Part shown: in pieces, positions 48,361 through 55,916 of the stretch
Position numbering within the stretch: the first letter of the stretch is position 1
How the letters are laid out: each line of letters starts with the position of its first letter
DNA from: Candidatus Nanoarchaeia archaeon
GTDB lineage: Archaea > Nanobdellota > Nanobdellia > Woesearchaeales > SKIA01
Direction: 5' to 3'
DNA: 64,000 bases
Assembly: GCA_028279685.1 (NCBI GenBank)
Contig: JANQNG010000016.1
Coordinates: 56,999-120,998 of the forward strand
Made by a program: the position numbers and the translations under genes
Notes under the pieces: model-generated
What the model was told of the DNA's origin: nothing
What the model saw: only the letters and a program-made list of their open reading frames with translations
Database searches by the model: none

Positions 48361-48825
48361 TTAAGTATCTTCATCATAAATTTCTTCATAAGGATTCTTA
48401 TTCTCGTATCTGACAGGATTTTGTATCGCATTTCGAATCTTCCTATAATTTAAGCATAAAAACAGCAGACTTGATGCCGCGCCTGCTTTAAACGGAATTT
48501 GATAAGCCAATTTAGATATTTTCTCATTTTTAATGATCATATAGGATTCTGGAGAATATCTTGAATTATTTCTTTTCATCGAATATTCATAATTAGTGAA
48601 AAAAAGACATCCTATGGAAAATTCAACAAAAATAACACCTGCTATAATTTTATTCAAAGTAGAACTAGGAGTATAAGTTCTAATAAACGAAAATAATTTA
48701 GATGTCGTACCTTGAAGATCATCTTCACGAACTTTAGTTCCTATATCCTCCTTTGCCACTATACCATTACCCATTATTATAGATCTAATTGATTCCGAGA
48801 ATAAAAATTTTTCTATTTTTTGCAA
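48361..48825 (-). CDS. hypothetical membrane protein
   Basis: A 154-residue protein with about two membrane segments (LNKIIAGVIFVEFSIGCLFF and FKAGAASSLLFLCLNY) and charged ends. It overlaps the upstream methyltransferase gene by 13 bp and is likely co-transcribed. A start at 48774 (MGNGIVAKEDIG) is possible and would remove the overlap. Function unknown. Confidence 0.6.
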   Translation of the reverse strand: MQKIEKFLFSESIRSIIMGNGIVAKEDIGTKVREDDLQGTTSKLFSFIRTYTPSSTLNKIIAGVIFVEFSIGCLFFTNYEYSMKRNNSRYSPESYMIIKNEKISKLAYQIPFKAGAASSLLFLCLNYRKIRNAIQNPVRYENKNPYEEIYDEDT

Positions 48826-49313
48826 AAGAGAATTATGTCTTTTTTCTCCTCGATTCTCTCAAGAATAGCAAACTTTCCAATAATTTCTTTCTCGATCTCT
48901 TTAGCATTATTTGCTTTCTTCAGGAAGCTCAAAGCAAATTGACATGTTTCCTTAGCAACTCTTTTCATTTCTATCAGCGCTTTTGCAACATCATCAAAAT
49001 TCTGAAGTGACGTTACTGAAATAATAATATCGAATGAATCATCGTCAAATGGAATCTTTTCAGCAGATGCAACAAACAATCTCTTATTAATCAATGCCAG
49101 ATAGTTTTGCTTCAACAATTTTTCAGCAGGATCAATCCCATAATATTCGCAATCAAAATAATCCTTTGCAAACGCTGTGCCACAACCAACATCAAGCAAT
49201 TTCATACTATCATCTATCTTCAATCTCTTCTTGATAATCGCTAGTTTCTGTAGCTGTTCTTCTTTATGCAATGCATCATATGAAGAAGCAATAGTATTAT
49301 AGTATGTACCCAT
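48813..49313 (-). CDS. class I SAM-dependent methyltransferase
   Basis: A 166-residue Rossmann methyltransferase of the Methyltransf_11 type: YYNTIASSYDALHKEEQLQKL, motif I KLLDVGCGTAFAKDYF, motif II YYGIDPAEKLL, motif IV FDIIISVTSLQNF. The small size and lack of accessory domains do not reveal the substrate. First gene of a probable two-gene unit with the membrane protein. Confidence 0.85.
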   Translation of the reverse strand: MGTYYNTIASSYDALHKEEQLQKLAIIKKRLKIDDSMKLLDVGCGTAFAKDYFDCEYYGIDPAEKLLKQNYLALINKRLFVASAEKIPFDDDSFDIIISVTSLQNFDDVAKALIEMKRVAKETCQFALSFLKKANNAKEIEKEIIGKFAILERIEEKKDIILFCKK

Positions 49314-49449
49314 AAAAGAAGTATCTTCTTTTCATTAATAAATACTCGTGATTATTCCGAAAAATAAGAAGAAGCACATATGAAATGTCATCCCTTTTAC
49401 TAATAGTAAGAATAGTTAAATTTAAGTATAACTTATGTATAACTAACAT

Positions 49450-49656
49450 ATGGTTGATGTTAAAGTTAAAAAATGGGGTAATTCGATGGGCATCATAATC
49501 CCAAAAGAGCTTGTAAAAGAAAGAAATATTGAAGAAGGTGAAACAATTAGCATTTTAGTAAGCAAAAAAGCAGATTTTAGCAAAACCTTTGGAAAATTAA
49601 AATCAAACATTTCAGGCCAAGAATTCAAAGATCTCGTAAGAAAAGGATGGGACTAA
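49450..49656 (+). CDS. AbrB/MazE-type antitoxin
   Basis: A 68-residue protein with the swapped-hairpin domain VKVKKWGNSMGIIIPKELVKERNIEEGETISILV and a C-terminal toxin-binding tail. Upstream, the sequence GTATAACT occurs twice 11 bp apart between the TATA-like TTAAATTTAAG and the ATG, a probable operator. The stop overlaps the start of the PIN gene. Confidence 0.85.
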   Translation: MVDVKVKKWGNSMGIIIPKELVKERNIEEGETISILVSKKADFSKTFGKLKSNISGQEFKDLVRKGWD

Positions 49657-50018
49657 TGGAAAAAATCTATTTTCTTGATACTTATGCTATGTTTGAAATC
49701 ATTCTAGGTAATAAAAAGTACGCACCCTATGATTCTCAAAATGTATTAACAACCAAACTAAATCTTATGGAATTATTTTATGGTCTTTTAAGAAAATTTG
49801 GAGAAAAAATTGCAATATTTTTTTATGAGCAGTTCTCAGAATACACAATAAATTATGATGATGAATCAATACAAGAAGCATGCAAACTAAAACTTACAAA
49901 CAACAAGTTATCTTATGTTGATTGCATAGGATATGTATTAGCACAGAAAAACAAAGCGAAATTTCTTACAGGAGATAAAGCATTTAAGAATATGGACAAT
50001 GTTGAATATGTGAAGTAA
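49656..50018 (+). CDS. PIN-domain (VapC-like) ribonuclease toxin
   Basis: A 120-residue PIN protein. Acidic residues of the active site are in FLDTYAMFEI, NLMELFYGLL, SYVDCIGYVLA and KFLTGDKAF, in the correct order. It probably cleaves RNA, with the AbrB-type partner as antitoxin. I use the ATG at 49656, which keeps the canonical MEKIYFLDT start; the tracked ATG at 49647 adds three residues. No disruption seen. Confidence 0.85.
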   Translation: MEKIYFLDTYAMFEIILGNKKYAPYDSQNVLTTKLNLMELFYGLLRKFGEKIAIFFYEQFSEYTINYDDESIQEACKLKLTNNKLSYVDCIGYVLAQKNKAKFLTGDKAFKNMDNVEYVK

Positions 50019-50033
50019 ATACCGAATACTCCA

Positions 50034-50882
50034 TTACACAAACAAATAGTAGATCCCTGTAAGTTTCATCAAATCAACAAACCAGATTTTGAGCCATCCT
50101 AACAAAGGAATCTTGAATACGGCTTTTCCAATGACATATCGTTCAGAAATGTTGAATTCGTCCAAAACAGGAATATTATTTCTTATATCCTTCACAGAAT
50201 CTGGATTGTGATCTCCTTTTGTTTGGAATACATACTGCGAACCAGTATTTCTCTTTTCAACAACTCTGTGGATAATAGGATATTGTCTTCCTGATTGGAA
50301 CACAATAATATCTCCTACGGCAATATTTTCTGGTTTTGCGCCAAACAAAATAATAATATCTCCTTTATTGAATCCGTTATGCATTGGAAAATCTCGAAAC
50401 ATTGATTTTGTAATATTCTTTTCCTCATACCAAGCACCACAGACCCTCCAGTATTCATCGAATCCTCCTTTGTAGTCTGTTGGAAATTTGCCACAAATGG
50501 TCTCGTACAACATGATCTTTCCTAGCGAAGGATCATAATGTGTTGATAGTTTATGCTCCATACTCCCTGAGACAACAGCAACAATAGGCAATCCTGTGCC
50601 AAACATACCTCCTAATACAGGATAGACTACGAACTTGATAAGCACAAACGCAATAACTATGTTTGCAAGCCAACTCCATACACTATTATCTTCCCAGATA
50701 AAATACCATATTTTACCCAGCAATGTTTTGGGCTTCTTCTTTTCTTTTTTACTGAACGTAGTAAGCTTTTTCCCTTTTGGCTTTACTACCTTTTTTCTTC
50801 TCTCTTTCCTTGTCTCTTTGATAGGTTCTTCAGAGGCTCTTTCTTCAGATTCTTCTTGAGATGTTGTCTTCTCTTTATCCAT
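50034..50882 (-). CDS. signal peptidase I, archaeal/ER type
   Basis: An S26B-type signal peptidase of 282 residues from the ATG at 50882, which follows TTTATAAG by about 26 bp; the tracked start is 22 residues longer. The cytosolic N-terminus is long and charged. One membrane helix (WLANIVIAFVLIKFVVYPVL) precedes the catalytic Ser in VSGSMEHKL. The His is in YPIIHRVVEKR, and the box with GDHN follows. This Ser-His type cleaves signal peptides of the lipoproteins and secreted proteins encoded here. Confidence 0.9.
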   Translation of the reverse strand: MDKEKTTSQEESEERASEEPIKETRKERRKKVVKPKGKKLTTFSKKEKKKPKTLLGKIWYFIWEDNSVWSWLANIVIAFVLIKFVVYPVLGGMFGTGLPIVAVVSGSMEHKLSTHYDPSLGKIMLYETICGKFPTDYKGGFDEYWRVCGAWYEEKNITKSMFRDFPMHNGFNKGDIIILFGAKPENIAVGDIIVFQSGRQYPIIHRVVEKRNTGSQYVFQTKGDHNPDSVKDIRNNIPVLDEFNISERYVIGKAVFKIPLLGWLKIWFVDLMKLTGIYYLFV

Positions 50883-50964
50883 AAGATCATAAGTTTTTGA
50901 AGGCTTATAAATCTTGTGGAGAAGAACAAACTTTAGTGTATTAAACACTGACTATATACATCCT

Positions 50965-52041
50965 CTATTTTGGAGCCACACTTACTTTGTTCTCATTAGC
51001 GAAATTATGCTCAAGTATACGATAATGGCCTGTTCCATCAAGTCGAAAGAGATATACTCCTTGATTTCCTGTATAGACTATTGCATCATTGGATGGTACC
51101 CAGTCAAAATCCTTAATTGTGCCTTGAAGCTCCACTTGTACTGGTGACCAATCACCAATGGCTGCATAGTTTATCCTAGATGTTGATGAGCTCGTGGTAA
51201 ATGCATAATGAGAACGATCTGGAGAAACTAAGAGTTTGTTGATTTTACTAGAAACAACCTGAGTAAGATCTGCTAAAGTATCGGCAGAAAGATCTATTTT
51301 CTGAAGAAAAATACCATCATCATAACTTTTAAAGAGAAGCTCATCATCAGAAATCCAGTTCAAGTCAAGGTGTTCGTCCCATCCCGTTCTGAAAGGAAGT
51401 CTTTCGCATATACTAAAAGAACCAAGGTCTTCTAAATCTTTAATGACAATGTGTACTACTGTACCATAACTGTGTTGCACAAAAGCAATCAGAGAATCAT
51501 CAGGAGAAAAGACAGGATTATGGAAATATATTCTGTTTCCAGAGATAATCTTTTTTGATGTATCTAAAACAGTATCATAGTAATAAACTCCTGCAAAGTA
51601 TGCTCCATTGGCTAAGAATCTTCCCGAATGTGACCACCTGAAGTCATTTGCCCTTTCATATCCTCTAAAAGGAAGAGTTGCTTCTAAGATTCTTTCTTTG
51701 TTTATGATGGTTATATTGTCGTCTTCAGAATTATATGCCAGATATTCTCCATTAGGCGACCAAAGAAGGCTGCCAGAAGAGAAATCATCAATGAATTGTG
51801 CTATGTTTACACTGTCAGGATGAATTAAGAAGACAGAACTAGACTCAGGAGAAGAGCGCTTCGGTGCATAAGCAATCTTAAATGGAAGTTGGCTTATATC
51901 TTCTAAATCAACAATATCCCCTTCCGTAGGTCCTGTCGGATCTTCATCAGTACAGCTCGTTGAAAAATACGAAAACATTAATGCACCAACAATTAAAGAA
52001 GTGCTTATAATACGCTTCATAGTTTTTTTAAAAGATTTCAT
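50965..52041 (-). CDS. TolB/WD40-like beta-propeller lipoprotein
   Basis: A 358-residue exported protein: signal peptide with lipobox-like FSTSC (Cys about 30), a short Pro/Thr/Glu linker, then about six blades with the TolB-type pattern (LLWSPNGEYLAYNSEDDNI, FRWSHSGRFLANGAY, PVFSPDDSLIAFVQHS, LLVSPDRSHYAFTTS, FDWVPSNDAIVYTGN). Probably binds another surface protein. The style (lipobox, DPTGPTEGDIV linker) resembles bacterial lipoproteins, so lateral transfer is possible. Confidence 0.8.
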   Translation of the reverse strand: MKSFKKTMKRIISTSLIVGALMFSYFSTSCTDEDPTGPTEGDIVDLEDISQLPFKIAYAPKRSSPESSSVFLIHPDSVNIAQFIDDFSSGSLLWSPNGEYLAYNSEDDNITIINKERILEATLPFRGYERANDFRWSHSGRFLANGAYFAGVYYYDTVLDTSKKIISGNRIYFHNPVFSPDDSLIAFVQHSYGTVVHIVIKDLEDLGSFSICERLPFRTGWDEHLDLNWISDDELLFKSYDDGIFLQKIDLSADTLADLTQVVSSKINKLLVSPDRSHYAFTTSSSTSRINYAAIGDWSPVQVELQGTIKDFDWVPSNDAIVYTGNQGVYLFRLDGTGHYRILEHNFANENKVSVAPK

Positions 52042-52139
52042 TTTCTCTCAATATTGGAATTCACTCAGAATACTTAAATATCACTTTTTTTGCTTATACT
52101 GTCAAAAACCTTTATAATCTGTTCTAGATTCGTCAAATC

Positions 52140-53144
52140 ATGGTATTCTGCCCTAAATGCGGAAAGAAGAAGATTGTAGACGTGCTCTGCGAGGAATGCA
52201 TGAGAAAAGAGATTCCTCTGCTTGAATGCTTTAAAGAAATCGAGATAATCTTATGTAGTGAGAGCGACAGCATCAAAAAAGGAGGAAAATGGACACACTA
52301 CAATGATGTGTGGAAAGCAGTAGAAGCAGAGATTATCCGACACCTAAGATTTTCAGAAAATGCCGTAATCGATGAAATTACTATTAAGAACTTTCCTGTA
52401 GAAAGAAAGCCAGGATTACAGAGAGACCATGATGTGAACATTACTGTAAAAGGAAAAGCACATCCTGATATGGAATCGTTCTACAAAGAAGACGTTATGA
52501 TCCCTGTAAAAATACGCTGTACCATCAGTCCCAAATATGCAAAAAAAGGAACAGAATATTTCGAAGGAACACTGCAATTGAGGAATCCTTCTGATGAAGC
52601 AATTAACTTTATTGTTAAAGAAATAGATAAAAAGAAAAAAGACGGTGTTTTTCTTAACAAAATCGCCGATGTAAAAGGAGGTGTTGATTTCAGCATCACC
52701 AGTAATGAATACACTCAGCAACTAGCGCATGAAGTACATAAGCGTTTCGGAGGAGAAGTGAAAACTTCAGCAAAACTTTTCTCGAAAGATAAAAATACAC
52801 AAAAAGATCTGTATAGAGTCAATGCATTAATACGTTTGCCTTCGTTCAAGAAAGACGATATACTTTGGGTTAATAATAAGCTCATCAAAGTTCTGAAGTT
52901 CAAAGGAGATGATGTTTTTGGTAAAAATCTTCTCACTGGAAAAAATACAAGCACAAATTATCAACGGACTGACTTTTCAGTACTTGAACAATTCGAGACA
53001 ACTATTTCAAAGATCAAGCCACAGATAGAAATTCTCGATCCTGAAACATTCGACAGTGTCGACATTGCTAATCAGCATAGTGATCCTGATCCTACAAAGC
53101 CTGTAACGGTTGTGCAATTCTCAGGGAAATGGTATATGGTTTAG
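52140..53144 (+). CDS. nmd3: Nmd3-family ribosome maturation protein
   Basis: A 334-residue Nmd3 homologue. The N-terminal zinc ribbon is FCPKCGKKKI...VLCEECMRK (CxxC twice), followed by the Nmd3 core with GVDFSITSNEYTQQLAHEVHKRFGGEVKTSAKLFS and the OB-like domain (RLPSFKKDDILWVNNKLIKVL). In eukaryotes Nmd3 exports the 60S subunit; in archaea it acts in large-subunit maturation. Promoter CTTTATAATC lies about 27 bp upstream. Confidence 0.9.
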   Translation: MVFCPKCGKKKIVDVLCEECMRKEIPLLECFKEIEIILCSESDSIKKGGKWTHYNDVWKAVEAEIIRHLRFSENAVIDEITIKNFPVERKPGLQRDHDVNITVKGKAHPDMESFYKEDVMIPVKIRCTISPKYAKKGTEYFEGTLQLRNPSDEAINFIVKEIDKKKKDGVFLNKIADVKGGVDFSITSNEYTQQLAHEVHKRFGGEVKTSAKLFSKDKNTQKDLYRVNALIRLPSFKKDDILWVNNKLIKVLKFKGDDVFGKNLLTGKNTSTNYQRTDFSVLEQFETTISKIKPQIEILDPETFDSVDIANQHSDPDPTKPVTVVQFSGKWYMV

Positions 53145-53155
53145 TTTCTATTAAA

Positions 53156-53260
53156 GTGATTGACACTGCCTTGCAAAGTAATCCAATGCTACATCTGTTT
53201 GTTATAATTTTGAATAGCTTATAAAATTACAGAAGCGACACGAAGAGCAGTATCAATCAC
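53156..53260. repeat. dispersed intergenic element, copy 4 (105 bp)
   Basis: Arms GTGATTGACACTGC and GCAGTATCAATCAC pair at 13 of 14 positions; the exception would be a G-U pair in a minus-strand RNA. Box A is CTTGCAAAGTAATCC and box B GAAGCGACACGAAGA. The inner hairpin TAATTTT/AAAATTA replaces ATAATCT/AGATTAT of copy 1 at the same position. It lies 11 bp after the nmd3 stop. Confidence 0.72.
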
Positions 53261-53340
53261 ATGACGCTGATAAAAATACCTGTCTGCAGTACAGAAATGT
53301 TTAAATAATCCGCCCTCTCAAAGACACTTCGGGAGAGTGA

Positions 53341-54150
53341 ATGGAGCAAGCAAACAGTATTTTTGAAGTCCACGGGAATTCTGTATTAACTCGTAAGAAG
53401 TTCGTTGATGTCGAAGATAAACGAAAGAAGGTAGAAAATGTTATTGTATTAAGTCACTTTAGATTTCCCACAGTTAAAGAAATCACAGATATTTTTACCG
53501 ATACTAAAGAAAATATAGGTATAGTAACAGAAGATTATGGATTAGTTGCAATAAGAGATTGTCTTGATGGTATTCCTTTTTCTGCTGTTCAAGAGGTTAT
53601 AAGCAATTTTGTAGGAAATTCAGAGCATGAATCTTATATTAGAGTAGAATATGGTAATATACCTCACCGCATTATTACCGTTGCCAAAAAACATGGTACT
53701 ACTCGCGATCATAGTTGGTATAATACTGTTCTTGAAAGTTTTAGTGCGTATGGCTTTCCTGTTGGAAAATTCTTTGCGTATGATATTGGTGTAAACGGTC
53801 AAAAACTTGAAGATTACGCTATTATAAAAGATGATTTAAGAACCCTGTTTGATAAAATCGAAAGAGACTCTCAGGAAGAAGTTCCTCTCCACACTTACGA
53901 CTGGCTTGCCAGAACAAAAAAGATTGCTTTGCCAGATATTACAGAACAAATATTTGCATTGGTCTTGAATAACTGTGCTCAAACACTTGTTAAACTGAAA
54001 CAAAAAAAAGATCTCTTTGATGAGCCATTCTTTAATCAATTTAGTGTTGGAGAGTTAAGTGGAAGACAGAAATTTATGTATCCTGCCTACAATCTTGGTT
54101 CTGATGAAGAAGGGATACAGATGTATATTCCTAAAAAAAATATACACTAA
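53341..54150 (+). CDS. hypothetical protein
   Basis: A 269-residue soluble protein of mixed alpha/beta character (KVENVIVLSHFRFPTVKEIT; SYIRVEYGNIPHRIITVAKK). There is no signal peptide or membrane segment and no motif I recognise. TTTAAATAAT (53299-53308) gives a short leader with a GGGAGAGTGA ribosome-binding-like stretch before the ATG. Confidence 0.62.
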   Translation: MEQANSIFEVHGNSVLTRKKFVDVEDKRKKVENVIVLSHFRFPTVKEITDIFTDTKENIGIVTEDYGLVAIRDCLDGIPFSAVQEVISNFVGNSEHESYIRVEYGNIPHRIITVAKKHGTTRDHSWYNTVLESFSAYGFPVGKFFAYDIGVNGQKLEDYAIIKDDLRTLFDKIERDSQEEVPLHTYDWLARTKKIALPDITEQIFALVLNNCAQTLVKLKQKKDLFDEPFFNQFSVGELSGRQKFMYPAYNLGSDEEGIQMYIPKKNIH

Positions 54151-54180
54151 TTCTCAATAATGAACTCCCCTGACTTAAAA

Positions 54181-54573
54181 TTACTTCAATTGTTCTTTTA
54201 TTTTTTTAACAATAGGACTAAACAACGATTTTGCAATCAAGATGGCTTCATTTGCTTCTTCAATTTTTGGTTTATACCCATAATAATTTATGTTGTGACG
54301 CAACCGTCTCATATTATCAATAAGGTTAAGAGGTCTTTTTGTGTCAATTTTTAAACTGAGTATTTCTTTAATAGGCATTACATGATCTTCAGATTTTATA
54401 CCTTTCTCTATAAGCAAAGCATCACCTAACATCCTAAATGACTCATATATGTTTCTTATTACCGTTGCAGATGAACCTTCAGAAACAGGAAGTGTCAAAG
54501 TAAATTTCATGTCTCTCTCAGCTGCTTGGATTATGCTTAATGCATTTTTCCGATCTGGCCTTTTGTATCTCAT
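54181..54573 (-). CDS. HEPN-domain protein (toxin of an MNT-HEPN pair)
   Basis: A 130-residue helical protein preceded on the same strand by a nucleotidyltransferase gene it overlaps by 4 bp. Helix pattern and the basic motif RRLRHNINYYGY resemble HEPN proteins, whose R-x(4-6)-H-type motif cleaves RNA. In related systems the MNT partner AMP-ylates and silences the HEPN toxin. The R and H here are closer than in the textbook motif, so the assignment rests on context too. Confidence 0.7.
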   Translation of the reverse strand: MRYKRPDRKNALSIIQAAERDMKFTLTLPVSEGSSATVIRNIYESFRMLGDALLIEKGIKSEDHVMPIKEILSLKIDTKRPLNLIDNMRRLRHNINYYGYKPKIEEANEAILIAKSLFSPIVKKIKEQLK

Positions 54574-55157
54574 TGCCTAACCTCTAAAAATCCTTCTAAA
54601 ACAATACCATTGGCAATGTTTGAGAATAGGTTGATGTCCACTTTATTGCGGCTGAATACGTGTAGATTAACAACTACATCACTTCGATATCCAAAATTTG
54701 GAATTTTTCCAAGTTCAATTATGCGAAGCTCTTCGTTGTCTTCAATTTCTACTGCTATATCAACATCGCTTTGTTCATTGTCATCGCCTCTTCTATAGCT
54801 TCCAAAAAGAGATATTGCCTTGGCATTGCCAACAGTTCTTAGAATATGGTTCTTTAATCCACCATTATATGCTTCAAAAACCATAGATAGGTTAAAAGCC
54901 ACCTTTCTTGATTGGTTATAAGGATGTTCTTGATTACAGGTTATTCTCCATGCCTTTCCATATACTTTTTTTACTAAAAATTCTTCCTCTTCCATTATCC
55001 CAACTACAGTCTTTGCGGTGGTTTTAGCTATCTGAAGTTCTTCGGAAAGATCATTTAATCCAATTTCACGATTTGGATACGAGAAGAACCAGTATAACAT
55101 CTTCTGATACGCTTCGTTAATTTTAGGCAAATCCACACTTTCTAGTTTTTTACTCAT
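54570..55157 (-). CDS. HTH-fused minimal nucleotidyltransferase (antitoxin of an MNT-HEPN pair)
   Basis: From the ATG at 55157 (195 residues), the N-terminal half is a winged helix (LNDLSEELQIAKTTAKTVVGIMEEEEFLVKKV) and the C-terminal half a polymerase-beta-like nucleotidyltransferase (AISLFGSYRRGDDNEQSDVDIAVEIE, the GSx10DxD motif). I prefer this start over the tracked 55307 because GTTTATATAG lies about 28 bp upstream and the extra N-terminus resembles no domain. The HTH fusion suggests direct autoregulation. Confidence 0.82.
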   Translation of the reverse strand: MSKKLESVDLPKINEAYQKMLYWFFSYPNREIGLNDLSEELQIAKTTAKTVVGIMEEEEFLVKKVYGKAWRITCNQEHPYNQSRKVAFNLSMVFEAYNGGLKNHILRTVGNAKAISLFGSYRRGDDNEQSDVDIAVEIEDNEELRIIELGKIPNFGYRSDVVVNLHVFSRNKVDINLFSNIANGIVLEGFLEVRQ

Positions 55158-55166
55158 CTGTATATT

Positions 55167-55202
55167 GGTAACATCCAGAACTATATAAACTTTTTGGTTA
55201 CC
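55167..55202. promoter_or_regulatory. promoter with flanking inverted repeat for the MNT-HEPN module
   Basis: GGTAAC (55167) and GTTACC (55197) form an inverted repeat that brackets the minus-strand TATA box GTTTATATAG. A dimeric HTH protein bound there would block TBP, consistent with autoregulation by the HTH-MNT protein. Confidence 0.55.
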
Positions 55203-55474
55203 ACTTGGAGTTGTTAGAAACCACATGAGCTTTTTTAAACCCATACCTCTTAAGACAACATTATAGAAGAAACCTGTGAAACCATGATGAAAGCTCTCCG
55301 ATATCACACACCAGTATATGGCCTCAACCTTTATGTTAGAGTATCTATTTGAGGAGGAGTTCGACCAAAGAAATCTACATCTAACCAGCTAAAATCAATA
55401 GTATCTGCTCCTCTGTGTATGAAGATAAGACTTGATTTCCAAACTTTTTTAAAGAAATAAGCACTTCAGCAAAT
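55203..55474. other. noncoding interval between the divergent MNT and DUF2304 genes
   Basis: If the MNT gene starts at 55157, this stretch plus the operator forms a gap of just over 300 bp. I see short open stretches on the minus strand but no convincing gene, RNA or element. The DUF2304 promoter TTTTTTAAAG lies at its right end. Confidence 0.5.
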
Positions 55475-55819
55475 ATGCTTTTCGGTATACAATTATTGGG
55501 AATATTCTTTGTGTTAGTTATGATCTATTTTTCCTATCTCTTCTACAAGAAGAAAACCTACAATCTTAGGAGCTTATTGCTTTGGGTCGGTATCTGGATA
55601 GCATTCCTTATTCTTGTGATGTTCCCTACAGTGATTTATGGCATCATGAGTTCACTGCAGATTGAACGTACGGTTGACTTCTTTGCTGTTTCAGGATTGT
55701 TGGTTTTCGCTGTCATCCTCTTCTATCTGTATGGTATTGTAAAGAAAATTGAGACCAATATGGAAGATCTTGTCAGAAAAATAGCCATCAAGAAGGTTAA
55801 AAAAGGCAAGAAAAAATAG
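55475..55819 (+). CDS. DUF2304 membrane protein
   Basis: A 114-residue protein with three membrane helices (IQLLGIFFVLVMIYFSYLFY, LLLWVGIWIAFLILVMFPTVIY, DFFAVSGLLVFAVILFYLYG) and the cytosolic KKIETNMEDLVRKIAIKK tail. This is the DUF2304 pattern, whose members are often found near glycosyltransferases. No such gene is next to it here. Promoter TTTTTTAAAG lies about 26 bp upstream. Confidence 0.8.
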   Translation: MLFGIQLLGIFFVLVMIYFSYLFYKKKTYNLRSLLLWVGIWIAFLILVMFPTVIYGIMSSLQIERTVDFFAVSGLLVFAVILFYLYGIVKKIETNMEDLVRKIAIKKVKKGKKK

Positions 55820-55916
55820 ATTTCTGTTAGGACATATGATTTCAATAACTTCCTTTGTTCTTTTTTTCTATATTGAAAATAAATTAATTCAATATCTATT
55901 AATGCTAAAGAACAGA

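Noticed and set aside
55158-55307. N-terminal 50-residue extension of the MNT gene.
   Set aside because: The TATA box and operator at 55167-55202 lie inside it, and the extension resembles no domain.
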